64,000 nucleotides of DNA from Centroberyx gerrardi (taxonomy: Eukaryota; Chordata; Actinopteri; Beryciformes; Berycidae): the NCBI RefSeq assembly GCF_048128805.1, contig NC_136010.1:28569980-28633979 (forward strand), read 5' to 3'. The translations under genes were made by a program, and so were the position numbers. Positions within the stretch are counted from its first letter, which is position 1. The number at the start of each line of letters is the position of its first letter. Below the pieces are notes generated by a model. It ran no database searches, had not been told where the DNA came from, and saw nothing but the letters and a program-made list of their open reading frames with translations. Shown in pieces: positions 1-33,180 of this stretch.

Positions 1-6037
<6,037 letters not shown>

Positions 6038-6200
6038 TTTGCTGCAGAAGTCGACGTCAGCGTTAGCAGTCAGCTAAACTTTGACCCGGCGATTCGGCCA
6101 ATCACAGAGAGGAACGCGTCGCTCTGAAGGCCATCCCACCAATAGGATGGAGGCTTTATTATAAGGCTGATATACGTAGGTACAAATCAGTATAAATGAA
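6038..6200 (-). promoter_or_regulatory. Proximal promoter of ddost
   Basis: The ~150 bp upstream of the ddost start codon are locally GC/CpG-rich and hold two CCAAT boxes, at 6098-6102 and 6139-6143, read in reverse orientation with respect to ddost. Reverse CCAAT (NF-Y) boxes 50-110 bp upstream are common in TATA-less housekeeping and ER genes. There is no TATA box in the usual place. The assignment is positional; no transcription start can be read directly. Confidence 0.45.
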
Positions 6201-6481
6201 CATCTCTATCGCGTCCATGGGATAGTCATAACCAAGATTAATAATCAGGTTCTCCACCGTTCTGATATTCTCTGACTTCCCCAGAGAATTTATCAAATTT
6301 CCTGATGTTGCCTCTCAAAATTACATATTCAAGGAATTCCATGACCAGTGACAACCCTGAATAATGCTTCATGGAAACGTATGGAAACCAGTTATTACAA
6401 AACATACTGTTTTATCTATCTATTTAAGGACAGTTAAACATAACAGCACAACAGAAGGCTGGACACTGTGCGTGATGATTC

Positions 6482-6487
6482 TTTATT
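6482..6487 (-). terminator. Probable polyadenylation signal of zbtb17
   Basis: TTTATT on the plus strand reads AATAAA on the minus strand, about 950 bp past the zbtb17 stop codon and about 440 bp before the ddost start codon. Its place between two minus-strand genes makes it the most likely 3' end signal for zbtb17. Confidence 0.5.
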
Positions 6488-7438
6488 GATCAGTGGATGA
6501 GTTACAGTGGGTATAAGCAATGTTATTGGTATTTCATAGAGCATCTTGCAGGTATTAACATAAATAGATGAAATGACAAATTCATTGCTGACAGGGAATT
6601 GTCACCATATCATGATGACATCCCAGGTGAGCCATTTACTACAAAAAAAAAAAACATTAGATAGACGTCAGTGTGAAATTGAAAATTGTCAGCCAGTGTG
6701 TCATCACCACGCATATTTCTTTTTAGCTATTAACAGAGGTATTAAGACTTCTTTTAGAGGACACGTAACAAATATTCAAATATTAAACATGCACAGCATT
6801 TACAATGTTTGCCAGTACATGAACATAAGACATCCCACTCCTAGAAAAAGGAAGAAGCTATCCGGAGACCTTCCCGCTCAAATGTCCAGTTCCCCTACAC
6901 ACATTCATGTAGACGACCTCTGTATAATGTGCTTTCCATGAAAATACTTCAACTGAGTATAGCAAAAATATTTGGACCGTTTGAAAATGTACATATTTCA
7001 TCTGAGTGAAATGGAAAAATAACACATGAAGATCTTTCTTTTAAGTCAAGGTAAGGGAAAATAATTTGTAATCTATGCTTTGGTACAAATTATATTCAGG
7101 ACAATGCCCAATTTCTGCATTTTAGTCTAAAAAAATAAAACTGTGCACAATCTGTGCAAACGAGTAGAACTATCTTTGGAAGGAATTAGACAATATTTAC
7201 CAAACCACAGATGATTTCTGACCATATACTTTATGTTGAAATTATTCAAAGAGTGTTACATGTTATTATAAATACAGATCAGCCAGGGTTTACTTTTCCC
7301 TTTGACCTCATGGTATCAGAATCAGGGAAAACTCCGGGACCTTCGTTAGCTCACTTCTTCTCCTATATTTCCTTCTCCGGTTTATATTAGATCTCTGTTA
7401 TTAACTACATTTTATATCCCTTTCAAAACGTTGTCAAG
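6488..7438 (-). other. Putative 3' UTR of zbtb17
   Basis: This AT-rich stretch lies between the zbtb17 stop codon and the candidate poly(A) signal. The ORF at 6573-6941 on the plus strand has no recognisable domain and is probably fortuitous. No mobile element was recognised here, which fits a retained 3' UTR. Confidence 0.4.
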
Positions 7439-23882
<16,444 letters not shown>

Positions 23883-24004
23883 CGTCCTGAAGGGGTTCGG
23901 ATGGCTAACCTAGTCGACAGGCTGGCACAGGCTCTGGAAACTGTTAACAAGCAACAGGTCACATAGGCATATTAAGACATTCTCAGCATATATTGAGCAG
24001 AGTT

Positions 24005-24310
24005 AGACCAATAAATCAGTTTGCCTGTGTTTTGGGCTGACATTGGCCTTTTATTAAACATTGGATATAGCAGGTGGAGGTTCCTTTCGAATCACAGCTA
24101 GCGAATATATTTTCATTAATATTATTTTTAGTTAAAATAGCTGACCAGATAAATCATTCCAGAGGGCATTTTAATCAACAGCTTCAGGGGTAGTGGGTTT
24201 TTGGGCCAGGAAAATAGTCAAATTTAAAGATACTGGATAGTAGCATAAAATACAGGCTATCAGGAGCTTCAATCCAAAAATATCAGTATCAGCTTTCAAA
24301 AACTCATATC
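24005..24310 (+). repeat. Dispersed repeat family A, copy 4
   Basis: TGACATTGGCCTTTTATTAAACATTGG, AGGTGGAGGTTCC and, at the end, TATCAGTATCAGCTTTCAAAAACTC match blocks in the other copies. It is diverged and non-coding and lies in the 5' intron of zbtb17. Confidence 0.55.
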
Positions 24311-25179
24311 AATCCAACTCTAATATTAAGGTGTATTAGGTTCTATAATATTAAGTAACAGTAAATACTGTGTCACTACTCGGTAATGGACAATTCACCA
24401 CAAACTTCACATACAGAAGTCGGCTATTAGTCTATTTCTTTCAGGGAGTTTGAGAGAAACACATTGCAGTGAAGAGTCATCATAGTTGGAGATATCAGGG
24501 CTCGTTTTCCTCCCTTCAGAAGAAGCCATTTGCTTATGGAAAACAACCTCCACACAATTGAAATTTGCCCAAGTTAGATACTCCATTCGAGTAAACATAA
24601 AGATGTTGTCAAATTTTGTTTTATTTTTATTTCATTGTGCCTGAGTTGACTAGGGTTAGGGTTTTCATATCAGTGCGCGCATTGTTGTCAATACTGTCAA
24701 TCACCTGACACCCACAGGAAGAAATGGAAGTCTCCACCGGGAAATAATCCCTAAAACTTGTCTACAGTACTTACAAACTTTATTGTCACGTCCATGTCTT
24801 GTCATTTAAGGCGAGATAAATTTGACACCGTAAAGTTTGTGTTTCAAAAACGACGAAAAGGCTAAACGCTGAAAAATTCAACTGCGGCATGAACTACAAA
24901 ATGTTTGGGGGAAATATAAAGTAGACACAGTTGTAAATGAGCTCCATATGACACCGGTATTCAATGTTGGACAACACAGCAGAGCTGTGAAATTGTAGGC
25001 TACATTGAAAACTTACACTGCAATTAAGACACACATTTTTGTGATATGTTGCTTTTATTTACCTAAAACTTATGACAACTTGGTTTGACCGTGCAATGGA
25101 TCGATTACAATTCCTCCATCCTTGTAGCTTTGCTATCAGGGATTAATTTAGTGTGCCTAGACCATGCATATAGTAGGGG

Positions 25180-25570
25180 AAACAAGATGGCGGATAGTAA
25201 CGCTGGGCCTTTCTTTATCCCTTGTCGTTTTCTAGCCTCGCTCTTTTCGTTTGGTGAAACGCCATTTTAATCGAGACTAACTCCAGCATTACCTCCTTGT
25301 TGTCGCAGCTGCTCTCCGGTTTCAAACTGCTTGACCGGCCGTTGTTTTGGAGTGGGTTTTTCGGTTATTACAAATCAGCCCAATCGAGTTTTTCGGTGAT
25401 CGATCCTATCACGCTGACTCCGTCCACCGCCATCTTCCTCTCTCTGATCGATTGATAGGGGCCGGGCGGCCGGATGTGTCACATGAGCACGCGCAGTTTG
25501 AACACGCGCGGTGCTGACAGTGACCGCGTGATGGCGCACTGGGCTCGAGCTTCACTAACCTGATACCTCC
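25180..25570 (-). promoter_or_regulatory. zbtb17: Probable promoter and 5' non-coding exon of zbtb17
   Basis: A locally CpG-rich stretch upstream of the first coding exon. On the minus strand AACAAGGAG|GTAATG gives a plausible splice donor (GT at 25291-25292), which would make 25293 onward a 5' UTR exon joining the acceptor at 23887. No other GC-rich island lies between 23.9 and 27 kb. This is inference from composition and splice signals only. Confidence 0.4.
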
Positions 25571-25634
25571 TACCAACCACCATCAACACAGAATACAGGC
25601 CTTACTGTAGTGCACTGATTTATAAAGATAGGTA

Positions 25635-25920
25635 CAGCCAGGGATGTGGTGGAAGGTAAACCCACCTAAACTGACTTTACCCTCCTTTTTAGACTGACTT
25701 TATGACATAACATCATAGCTATATGCAAAACTCTATCCTTTCTCTTTAGAATAATGCAAGTCTTTCATCAACAATCTGAATATAAATATTTTTGATACTT
25801 TATGAGTGCAACGAAACATGATTATTAAGGTAAACATGATTGCATTTTTTTCAGTTTGTAACGAGATGCCCTGTAATGTTGCGGGTCAAATTGGCCTGTT
25901 TCAGTTTTTTAATTAACAAA
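25635..25920 (+). repeat. Dispersed repeat family B, copy 2
   Basis: It starts GGGATGTGGTGGAAGGTAAACCCACCTAA and shares this motif with 5080-5100 (reversed) and 55800-55830. The remaining ~250 bp are AT-rich. Confidence 0.5.
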
Positions 25921-27025
25921 CTGGAAAAGTAGATATTTCTTTCAGTTGAATACCCTCTCTACTTGCCTCAGTGTAATGAACATGTAAGAAGGACAAAAAA
26001 AATTTGAGCATAGGCAAGCTGCCCCAGCATCTTTATGCCTCAGACATAATGTTCAATTTGACCCTGTTAAGTGTATGGAGACTAAATAGGAGTAAAAGGG
26101 TCAAAATTATGCCAAAACGTATTAGGTCTTTGCCTCCCACACACACACACACACACCCTACCCACCACCTCCCACCCCTCCATTATGTAATTTCTATCAT
26201 CAGTGATTGTGAATGTTTCAACCTCTGTGTTGAAAAATCATCTTCTTTATCATCAGACATGTGTCCATAATGCCTACAGTACCCATGATTTTTTTTCTTG
26301 CTTTCTCAAATTTCAAAATGCAAATCCAATGTAGTTTTCCATTACTCTTGCCTGTAAACTCTCTGATGGATTGAATGAGTGGAACCAGGTGAATCCAGTT
26401 ATTTGGAAATCTGAGTGCTACAAATGAACGTCAAAACATTTGTGGAACCTTGATGATGTCGGGATCACCTTGTGACTAGCAGCTCTATAGCAGAAGAGTC
26501 TTGCTTGTAGTCCATCCTGGGATTTGTAGTTCATTATCTATGCATTTGTCTATCAATATATATATGCTTTATTTCCACTGGCCTATATGTGCTATTTTGA
26601 CATGACCCAAGAAAAAGCAAAACCATGGAAAGTCAAAACCAAAAATAAAAAATCATTTTTTGGGAGAAAACTATTGTTTCATACTTGTCCTTCATAGCCA
26701 AATATCAGCCTTCATCATAATGAATAATAATAATAATATAATGTTTTTTTGTTTTTTTTACAGAAATCAAGTGGCATATTTAAAGCAAAATGGTCTCTCA
26801 GTGAAAAATAAATATTGATAATATTGTAATAGAGGTAAAGAAAATGTTAACAGCCAACATATATTTACTAATTCCATTACACTGTCACTGCTTTAGGCTA
26901 CAGGTTACCCATAACTGCAGGAATAAAGGTGTGTTTTGAAGAAATGTGCAGAGACACTGTAACAGTAGTGTGCAAATAAATGTATTCAAATAAAATGATT
27001 CAGTGGATAGCAAGATGACAGGAGT
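25921..27025. other. Intergenic DNA downstream of the unnamed gene
   Basis: AT-rich sequence with a short (AC)n run at 26141-26157. TTTATT at 26567-26572 reads AATAAA on the minus strand and could be the poly(A) signal of the gene ending at 27026. No coding exon or clear transposon end is seen. Confidence 0.4.
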
Positions 27026-28533
27026 TCAGAAGTGCACTGCAGATGAGAGGGTGTTTACATCAGCAGATTTCTTGTTCTTCCTCCGGAATATGCGGGACAG
27101 CCAAGAAAAGAAGCCACGCTTCTTCTTCTTTGGTTTTGTCGACAGGCTGTCTTTGGCACTGGAGCTCTGAGGTCCTGCAGGTTCGACCAGCTGGACGGGT
27201 GAACGTGTTTTTTCCAGGGTCAGACCGGACAGATCCTTTACAGTTTCAACCACAAGGCTTGGTGGAGCTTTGACCTCAACCTGGATGGCTGGAGCCTCTG
27301 ACTCCTGAAGCAGGTTGGTTGATCCTTCCTGAAGCAGGTTGTTTGATCCTTCCTTAAGCAGGTGAATCAGGGTGTATTCAGCAAGAGCCTCCTCTGAGGT
27401 GGAGTTATTGTCAGGTCCAGCAGAGAGCACAGTGACTTTTGTTCCCTCACAACATTCAGGTTGATGCAGGATGGTGACAGAGCTTTCAGCAGCGGCTTCA
27501 GTCTGTGCACAAGAGTTGACCGTTTCCCTCTTGATGATAAAAAGACATTGTTCTTCCTCCTTCTCCAAGTCCTGGAGGAACAGCATCAGTTTAGAATCAG
27601 CTTTGACGATTGGCTCCCATTCATCAGGACGATCTTGAGTAGGGGCATGGTGTGCAGCGCAGGCAGCCATAAATGTAGAACTCACTGATGAGGAAGCATT
27701 CATGTACTTTTCACCAAGTTCCTCCTCCTCCTCCAGGAGGACTGAGAGGAACTGCATCAGGTGAGAATCAGTGCTGCTGACAACAGGTTCCCACTTGTCA
27801 AGATGGTCCAGAGTCGGCCCATGCTGTGGGGAGCAGTCAACTGCAAATCTAGAGAGATGTGATGAAGCGTAGAGGAGCTCCTCACCAAATCCCTCCTTCT
27901 CCAAGTCACAGTGGGATTTGACCAGTGGCTCCCACTCATCCAGGCAGCCCAGAGTGGATCCACAGGGTGAGCAGCAGTCAGCCACAAATCCAGATGTGTC
28001 ACCTGGGGGAGCATAGAGGTATCTCTTTCCAACTGCCTCCAGGTGGTAGTCATCGTCAAAACCAAAGGGGGAGTGCTGAAGCAGCCTCAATCTCTCAATG
28101 ATTTTCAAGTCATCAGTCACTGGAGCCTCAACAAGGCGGAGCAGGTTGGATTGAGCCTCAACATGCTGAGCTGGGTGGATGGATGCTCCAGCATTACCTA
28201 ACGCTGTGTCCTTGATCATGAGAGGAGACTCTTTCTCTGTGGGAGGAAGGTCTCCTTTGTCCATATTCAAGAGCAGTTTGCATGCTGATGAAGCTGTGCT
28301 GGCTAATGGCTCCCATATATTGAGGCTCTCAAATCCACAAGCAGGTTTGGAGCCGAGACCAACAGCAGACTGTGGTGAAAGATGACAGTCGAGCTCAGCA
28401 GTCACTCCAGAGACACTAGCGGCTTCAGAATAAAGGTATTGCTCCTTGTTCAGGACTTTCGCAAACATGCAGTTGATGTTTTCATGGCGATCGTCATTAA
28501 GGGCATTGAGTCGAGCGACCATTTGCATGGATG
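27026..28533 (-). CDS. Unnamed 500-residue protein with four W-E-P repeats and a polybasic C-terminus
   Basis: An uninterrupted ORF runs from ATG at 28528 to a stop at 27026-27028. I do not recognise the protein. A ~40-residue unit occurs four times, near residues 28-78, 167-205, 215-252 and 272-310. Each copy starts with an aromatic/Leu-Tyr motif, has D/A-C-S-P in the middle and ends D-x-W-E-P-[LIV]-[VA] (IWEPLAST, DEWEPLVKS, DKWEPVVSS, DEWEPIVKA). Acidic runs (EEEEELGEK, EKEEEQ) separate later copies. Residues ~391-411 hold a short tandem repeat (LLKEGSNN, LLQEGSTN, LLQESEA). The end is strongly basic with an aromatic helix (KKKKRGFFSWLSRIFRRK). There is no signal peptide or transmembrane helix. 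CAG precedes CATCC-ATG (AG at 28534-28535), so a 5' exon probably exists and could add N-terminal residues. It lies between zbtb17 and hspb7, where human has SRARP, but I see no similarity to SRARP as remembered. Confidence 0.75.
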
Positions 28534-28678
28534 CTGAAAGAAATGCAATGGCAACATCTTAATGAAACAAATAACCCTAATGTAGCTTCTTTCAAGGTCA
28601 ACATGCTTCATCATAGCTTCATCTTATGCCTTTCATCATAGTTTTGTTTCAACAACAAATCTAACTGTGAATATATTA

Positions 28679-29925
28679 CAGTTTTTCTCAATCGCTTACA
28701 CACTATAACTGGGCCTATTAACTAAACATCCCAAACCATGACGCCATCTACCAAAAGACAGACCCATTTCCCAAAACTATAAACACTATTTCCCTGTTTC
28801 CACACATGATTCAGATTTGTTGAACTTTTTGTGAAAAACTCTACACACAAATCCCTTCATATATCACTGGCTGCACCATGTGCTCATTTAGGAAGCACTG
28901 GCATTCAATATCATTAACTCAAGTCATCACAGCTTGAACCCAATTAACACACAATTCCCCAGGTGCAAACACTAAGAGTCGAAATTGTTCACACACCAAT
29001 CAGAACCTCAGGATAGATAGATAAAAGGTGAAGAAAGAAAAGCTAGCACTCTTAATGTCCTTTTGTCATATATTTGAATGGGCAGCTATAGAGCACAAAC
29101 GACGGACGCGTTTCAGCAATAAGCCATCATCAGCGTTAACGCAGATGATGGCTTATTGCTGAAACGCGTCCGTCGTTTGTTTCTTCATGTATTACTGTAA
29201 TCTTTGGCTGTGCACCTAAGGAGGATTTTCTTGATCGAGTTGTGCTCGCATTTGGCGGAGTTTAGATAGATAAAAGGGCCATGGGTCAGTTCACTTGTTT
29301 TGTGATGTGAGGTGATGTTGATGAGAATCTCTGGCCTGACCCAGACCAGAGACAGGATGCTGAGGCAGAATAAATGTGATTTCTTTCTTTATGTACAAAC
29401 TGTTGTTTTTTTTTTTCATTGGTTTATATTGGTAAATACATGGAAATTATTTTACAGTACTGTATTCTACGTTCTTTATCAGTTGCATATTTTTACAGTA
29501 CATTTACTTTTTCACTCAATTTCAGTTTATTTTACTACAGTACATTGAGGAATTAAAAATTTTGAAAATGTATACATGTGTTGTGTCTTTATATTGTGTT
29601 CATCATGTAAAGAGGTTGTTCTGGGGGAAAACCATAAGCGCCATTATTCATTGCAGTAACAGGTTTTTACGGTAGTGTTTTGAATTGATCTCACCAGTGT
29701 GTAATTGCTATTTTGTAGTGTATGTGTATTTGATGGCTTTTGTGTGATGTCTGAAGGCAAAGTTTGGTTTAGATGTAAGATTACATGGTTTTGAGTGGAG
29801 AGTTTGGTTTTGACATGGAAGTTTGAAGTTTGTGAAGATGAGTGTGCAGTTATGCATTTGTGTTTAGAGTTTTGGAAAATGGAGCATAATTTCAAGAAAT
29901 GTGTCTTGGCAATCAAAAAAAACTG
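28679..29925. mobile_element. Tc1/mariner-like non-autonomous element
   Basis: The ends are CAGTTTTTCTCAATCGC on the left and, reversed on the right, CAGTTTTTTTTGATTGC, both flanked by TA (28677-28678 and 29926-29927), the target of Tc1/mariner elements. The 1247-bp inside has no transposase ORF. It carries the palindrome at 29095-29180. Confidence 0.72.
29095..29180. repeat. 86-bp near-perfect palindrome with hammerhead-like cores
   Basis: Arms 29095-29131 and 29144-29180 (37 bp each) are exact reverse complements. The 12-bp centre holds the palindrome GCGTTAACGC. On the minus strand the left arm reads CTGATGA (29127-29133), a 12-nt spacer, then GAAACGCGTC (29105-29114), the arrangement of hammerhead ribozyme cores found in Penelope-like elements. 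The plus-strand copy has CAGATGA in place of CTGATGA. Confidence 0.9.
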
Positions 29926-31093
29926 TAAATGTACTTCCCTTGCTTTCTTTACGACTTTTGGAATAAAAGCACAGTTAATGTATATATCAGCGCCCGTACT
30001 TTTTCTTTTACTATAATAGCTACATAAAATAGTAGCCGTATAGCACACCGGCCTCCTGTCGGTGTGCTAGAGGAGAAAACGACGTCACCTTCATGACTCA
30101 GGAGCGGGAGTCTCGCGGATCGCTGGCCAACATGGACCGCCAAAGTCAAGGACCTCAAGTAAGTTTTTTATTTTAATGGTGCTATTACTTCCTTCAAATT
30201 GAATTGGTTAAGTCATATTTGCGGCACAAGAATACATCCATGATAATATGCTTGGCTTTCAAGTGTTGTACGTTATGGGAACACTGTTGCTAGGCAACTA
30301 ACAACAAAATGGACGTCGCCATGTTTCTTTTTTTCCTGTATTTTAGTGTTTAGGAATAGGAAAAGTACCAACAGCAAAAGTAACCAGCTAACACATTAAG
30401 ACAGTAGAAAACAAAAGTAAATTGAGCTACTACATTTTAAAAACGCAATTGGTGTGTTGTGTATATATCCTTCTCTTCAAATGATGTTTACTGTGGCTGT
30501 GTCAAAGTCTGCTCTATCAGAAAGGTTTCACATACTGTAAATACGGTAAACACGTCCCCACTTGCAGGTATCATATCTGTAACATATCTATAATTAAATC
30601 AGTTACATTGCAGACATTAAGCACTAGCTTTCCAGTTGAACGAGGGGTTTGTTACTGTTAAAGCTGAGGAAATCCTTAAATTGTATCACAGATATTATTC
30701 CAATTTATTCCAATCTCAGTTAATGCTACAGCGTGATTACTGGAGATTGAGATACACATTTAGCTACTCATAATTTCTCTGGGTTTGGCTGGGTTTATAA
30801 GCATTAATTAATGGCTTCATTAATTGTTAATAAATAATTTACTAATGCTTTGAAAATCATTTAGAAGTCATTAATAGGCATTAATTTTGGGTTGCCAGGT
30901 TGTGAAAAATCCCTTCACTGAGTCATGAAGGTGACGTCGTTTTCTCCTCTAGCACACCGACAGGAGGCCAGTGTGCTATACGGCTACTATTTTATATAGC
31001 TATTATAGTAAAAGAAAAAGTACGGGCGCTGATATATACATTAACTGTCCTTTTATTCCAAAAGTCGTAAAGAAAGCAAGGGAAGTACATTTA
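29926..31093. mobile_element. Element with 176-bp terminal inverted repeats
   Basis: The left arm 29926-30101 and right arm 30918-31093 are near-identical reverse complements, beginning TAAATGTACTTCCCTTGC and ending at CATGACTCAG. Each arm holds a 10-bp hairpin (TAGCACACCG / CGGTGTGCTA; one mismatch in the right arm). The 816-bp inside holds ATGGACCGCCAAAGTCAAGG at 30132, followed by CAAGTAAGT, which looks like a short exon with a donor, and no long ORF. The left end abuts the Tc1-like element. No clear target duplication was found. Confidence 0.75.
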
Positions 31094-31500
31094 ATAAAGC
31101 CCCGGAGGGCAGGAGTGGATGAACCCGGTTAAAGAGTAACCACCCGTACGGGACGCTCTAAAAAGTAAAGCGAACGCGCCCGCAACGAGGCAGGGATCAT
31201 TTCATTGGTCAACACTACACCTGGCATTCTATTGGTTGGGGAATTTTGACAGGGTTGTTGCACAAAAAATCCGAGAGCAGAGCAGAAATCTGAGAGCAGA
31301 CGTTTCACGAGCGCACAGAAGCAGCGGTGCGAGGAGAAGGGCTGAAGCTGGAGCGCAGGAAATCTGTGTGCAAGCAACATTATATCTGAGTGCAAGCATA
31401 CAGTTTGAGCAGAAGCAGAGCAAGTCTAAGCGCAAGCAAGGGCTATTTGAGTGCGAGGGCAAGGTTTGAGGGAAAGCATTACAAAATCTGAACGTGAAAT
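31094..31500. repeat. Imperfect GAGCGCAAGCA-type repeat region
   Basis: A moderately GC-rich stretch with several variants of GAGCGCAAGCAA / GAGTGCAAGCAT / GAGAGCAGA. It may be the 5' or unrelated flank of the adjoining LINE, or a separate decayed element. The overlapping ORFs on both strands have no family features. Confidence 0.4.
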
Positions 31501-31509
31501 CAATAAATC

Positions 31510-33180
31510 ATGCTCTCAAATTGAAAGACCACACTCTTGAATAAAGATAGGAAAAAAGCTCCATATTACTACAGCTAAAACCAACTTCCAGAATTCCTTT
31601 ACTAATATCACGCAGGACTTGGATAGATGGGTTGCACTGGCGAATTCCCTTAGGGCTCGAGTCTCCATAGTTAAAATGAATGTGCTTCCCCAAATCAATT
31701 TTGTAAGTTCTATGCTTCCGCTCCCACCACCCAACCTTTACTGGAACAAATTGCAATCTGCAGTCACTAAATTTATTTGGAGAGGTAAACGCCCTCGCCT
31801 TAAACTGACCACATTGCAGTGTGAGAGACAGGATGGGGGTCTTTCCCTGCCTAATTTTAAACTTTACTACTGGGCTTTTACATTGCGCCCTCTGGTAACT
31901 TGGTTCAATTCCACGGCTGCGGTGTCTTAGCGTGCTCTGGAGGAGGGATTAACGTTCCCCCTCACACTGAAGGAGGTGTTGTTTTCTAACGCTTCACCTG
32001 CTCAATCTAAGTGACGTTTCGGCCCAATAATTTCTCAATTAATTTGTGTCTGGCGAGTAATGATGAAAGTATGCAAAATGACCTCTAAATGGAACCCCTG
32101 CTCGCCAATATTTAATAATGATGGACTCCTAATTGGGGGGCGTCCAATTAAATTCCGTCAGTGGTCTGACAGAGGTATCCATTCATTGGGCGATGTCTTT
32201 GGAGATGATGGTCTTCGTTCATTTGATGAGTTATTGATACAGTTTAATTTGCCATGCTCTTCTTTTTTCTTTTACTTACAATTAAGAACCGCCAGGAAAA
32301 TATATGGGGTCCCGTGGAAAGAGGCGCTTCATAGGCACCTGGTACTTAAGGTTCTGGACAGTGTGGGTGGTACAAGGGGCTTAGTTTCCATACTATATGG
32401 GTACTTATTGGAAAAGACATACCTACCATTGGCTCTGGGATCAGTTTGGAGGGGGGACATTCCGGATTTGGACCTAGAATTTGACTGGGATAGGGTTTGG
32501 TCAGACGTCCTACAAGCGTCAAGGAACCCTGATCACCAACAGATTCATCACAATTTTATTCATAGGACTTATATGACTCCTCGGAAGATGTGCAGTATGA
32601 AAATTATAAATGATCCTAACTGTACTCTGTGTCCATTGAGGGCTGTGGGCACATTCTTCCATATGATTTGGGAGTGTCCAGAGGTTGCTGAATTTTGGGA
32701 GATGGTCGCTTCCAAACTCTCTACGCTGTTGTCTGTGACTACACCCCCCTCTCCTTCTGTCTTGATCCTCAATGATCTTTCCCTACTACACCTCCCACAA
32801 ACTAAGAAACACATTTTGTTTGCTGGCCTGACGGCAGCTAAGAAAATGATTGCCACACGCTGGAAGCCACCACATTCACTTTCATTTAGGCAATGGGTTT
32901 TAAGTTTTTTGGACGTTGTCTATTTGGAACTCTCTACGGCCCGTATTCACGGTGCTAAGGAGGCTAATGTTAATTCATGGATTTCCATCTCTGTTGATCT
33001 TGAAAACCTTTTGAGTTGAGTGTCTGCTATTCCAATTGTACTTTACTGATGTCCCTTGGTCTCTGGGGTGGGCGGGTGGGGTTATTTGTTATGTGTTTTA
33101 TGTTTTATTTTGTTTTGGGTCCCGCCTTGTATTTGATGTCCCTGGTACCTAAGTATTTACACGGTAGTTGTAAAAAAAAG
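31510..33180 (+). mobile_element. L1/Tx1-type LINE, 3' part of ORF2 and 3' UTR
   Basis: Translation gives the C-terminal part of an L1-like ORF2: WVALANSLRARVSIVKMN, FIWRGKRPRLKL and GGLSLPNFKLYYWA, then the downstream region with CTLCPLRAVGTFFHMIWECP, a Cys/His motif typical of these proteins. A stop near 31928 and a frame change before 32060 disable it. The second ORF ends at 33017-33019, followed by a short 3' UTR ending in an A-run near 33170-33178. The 5' part (endonuclease and most of RT) is missing, as usual for LINE insertions. Confidence 0.85.

Noticed and set aside
27757..28065. Second minus-strand ORF of 102 residues inside the unnamed gene
   Set aside because: It is an overlapping frame of the 500-residue ORF and lacks the repeat organisation.
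32569..32856. Minus-strand ORF of 95 residues
   Set aside because: It is antisense to the LINE ORF2 coding sequence and has no features of its own.
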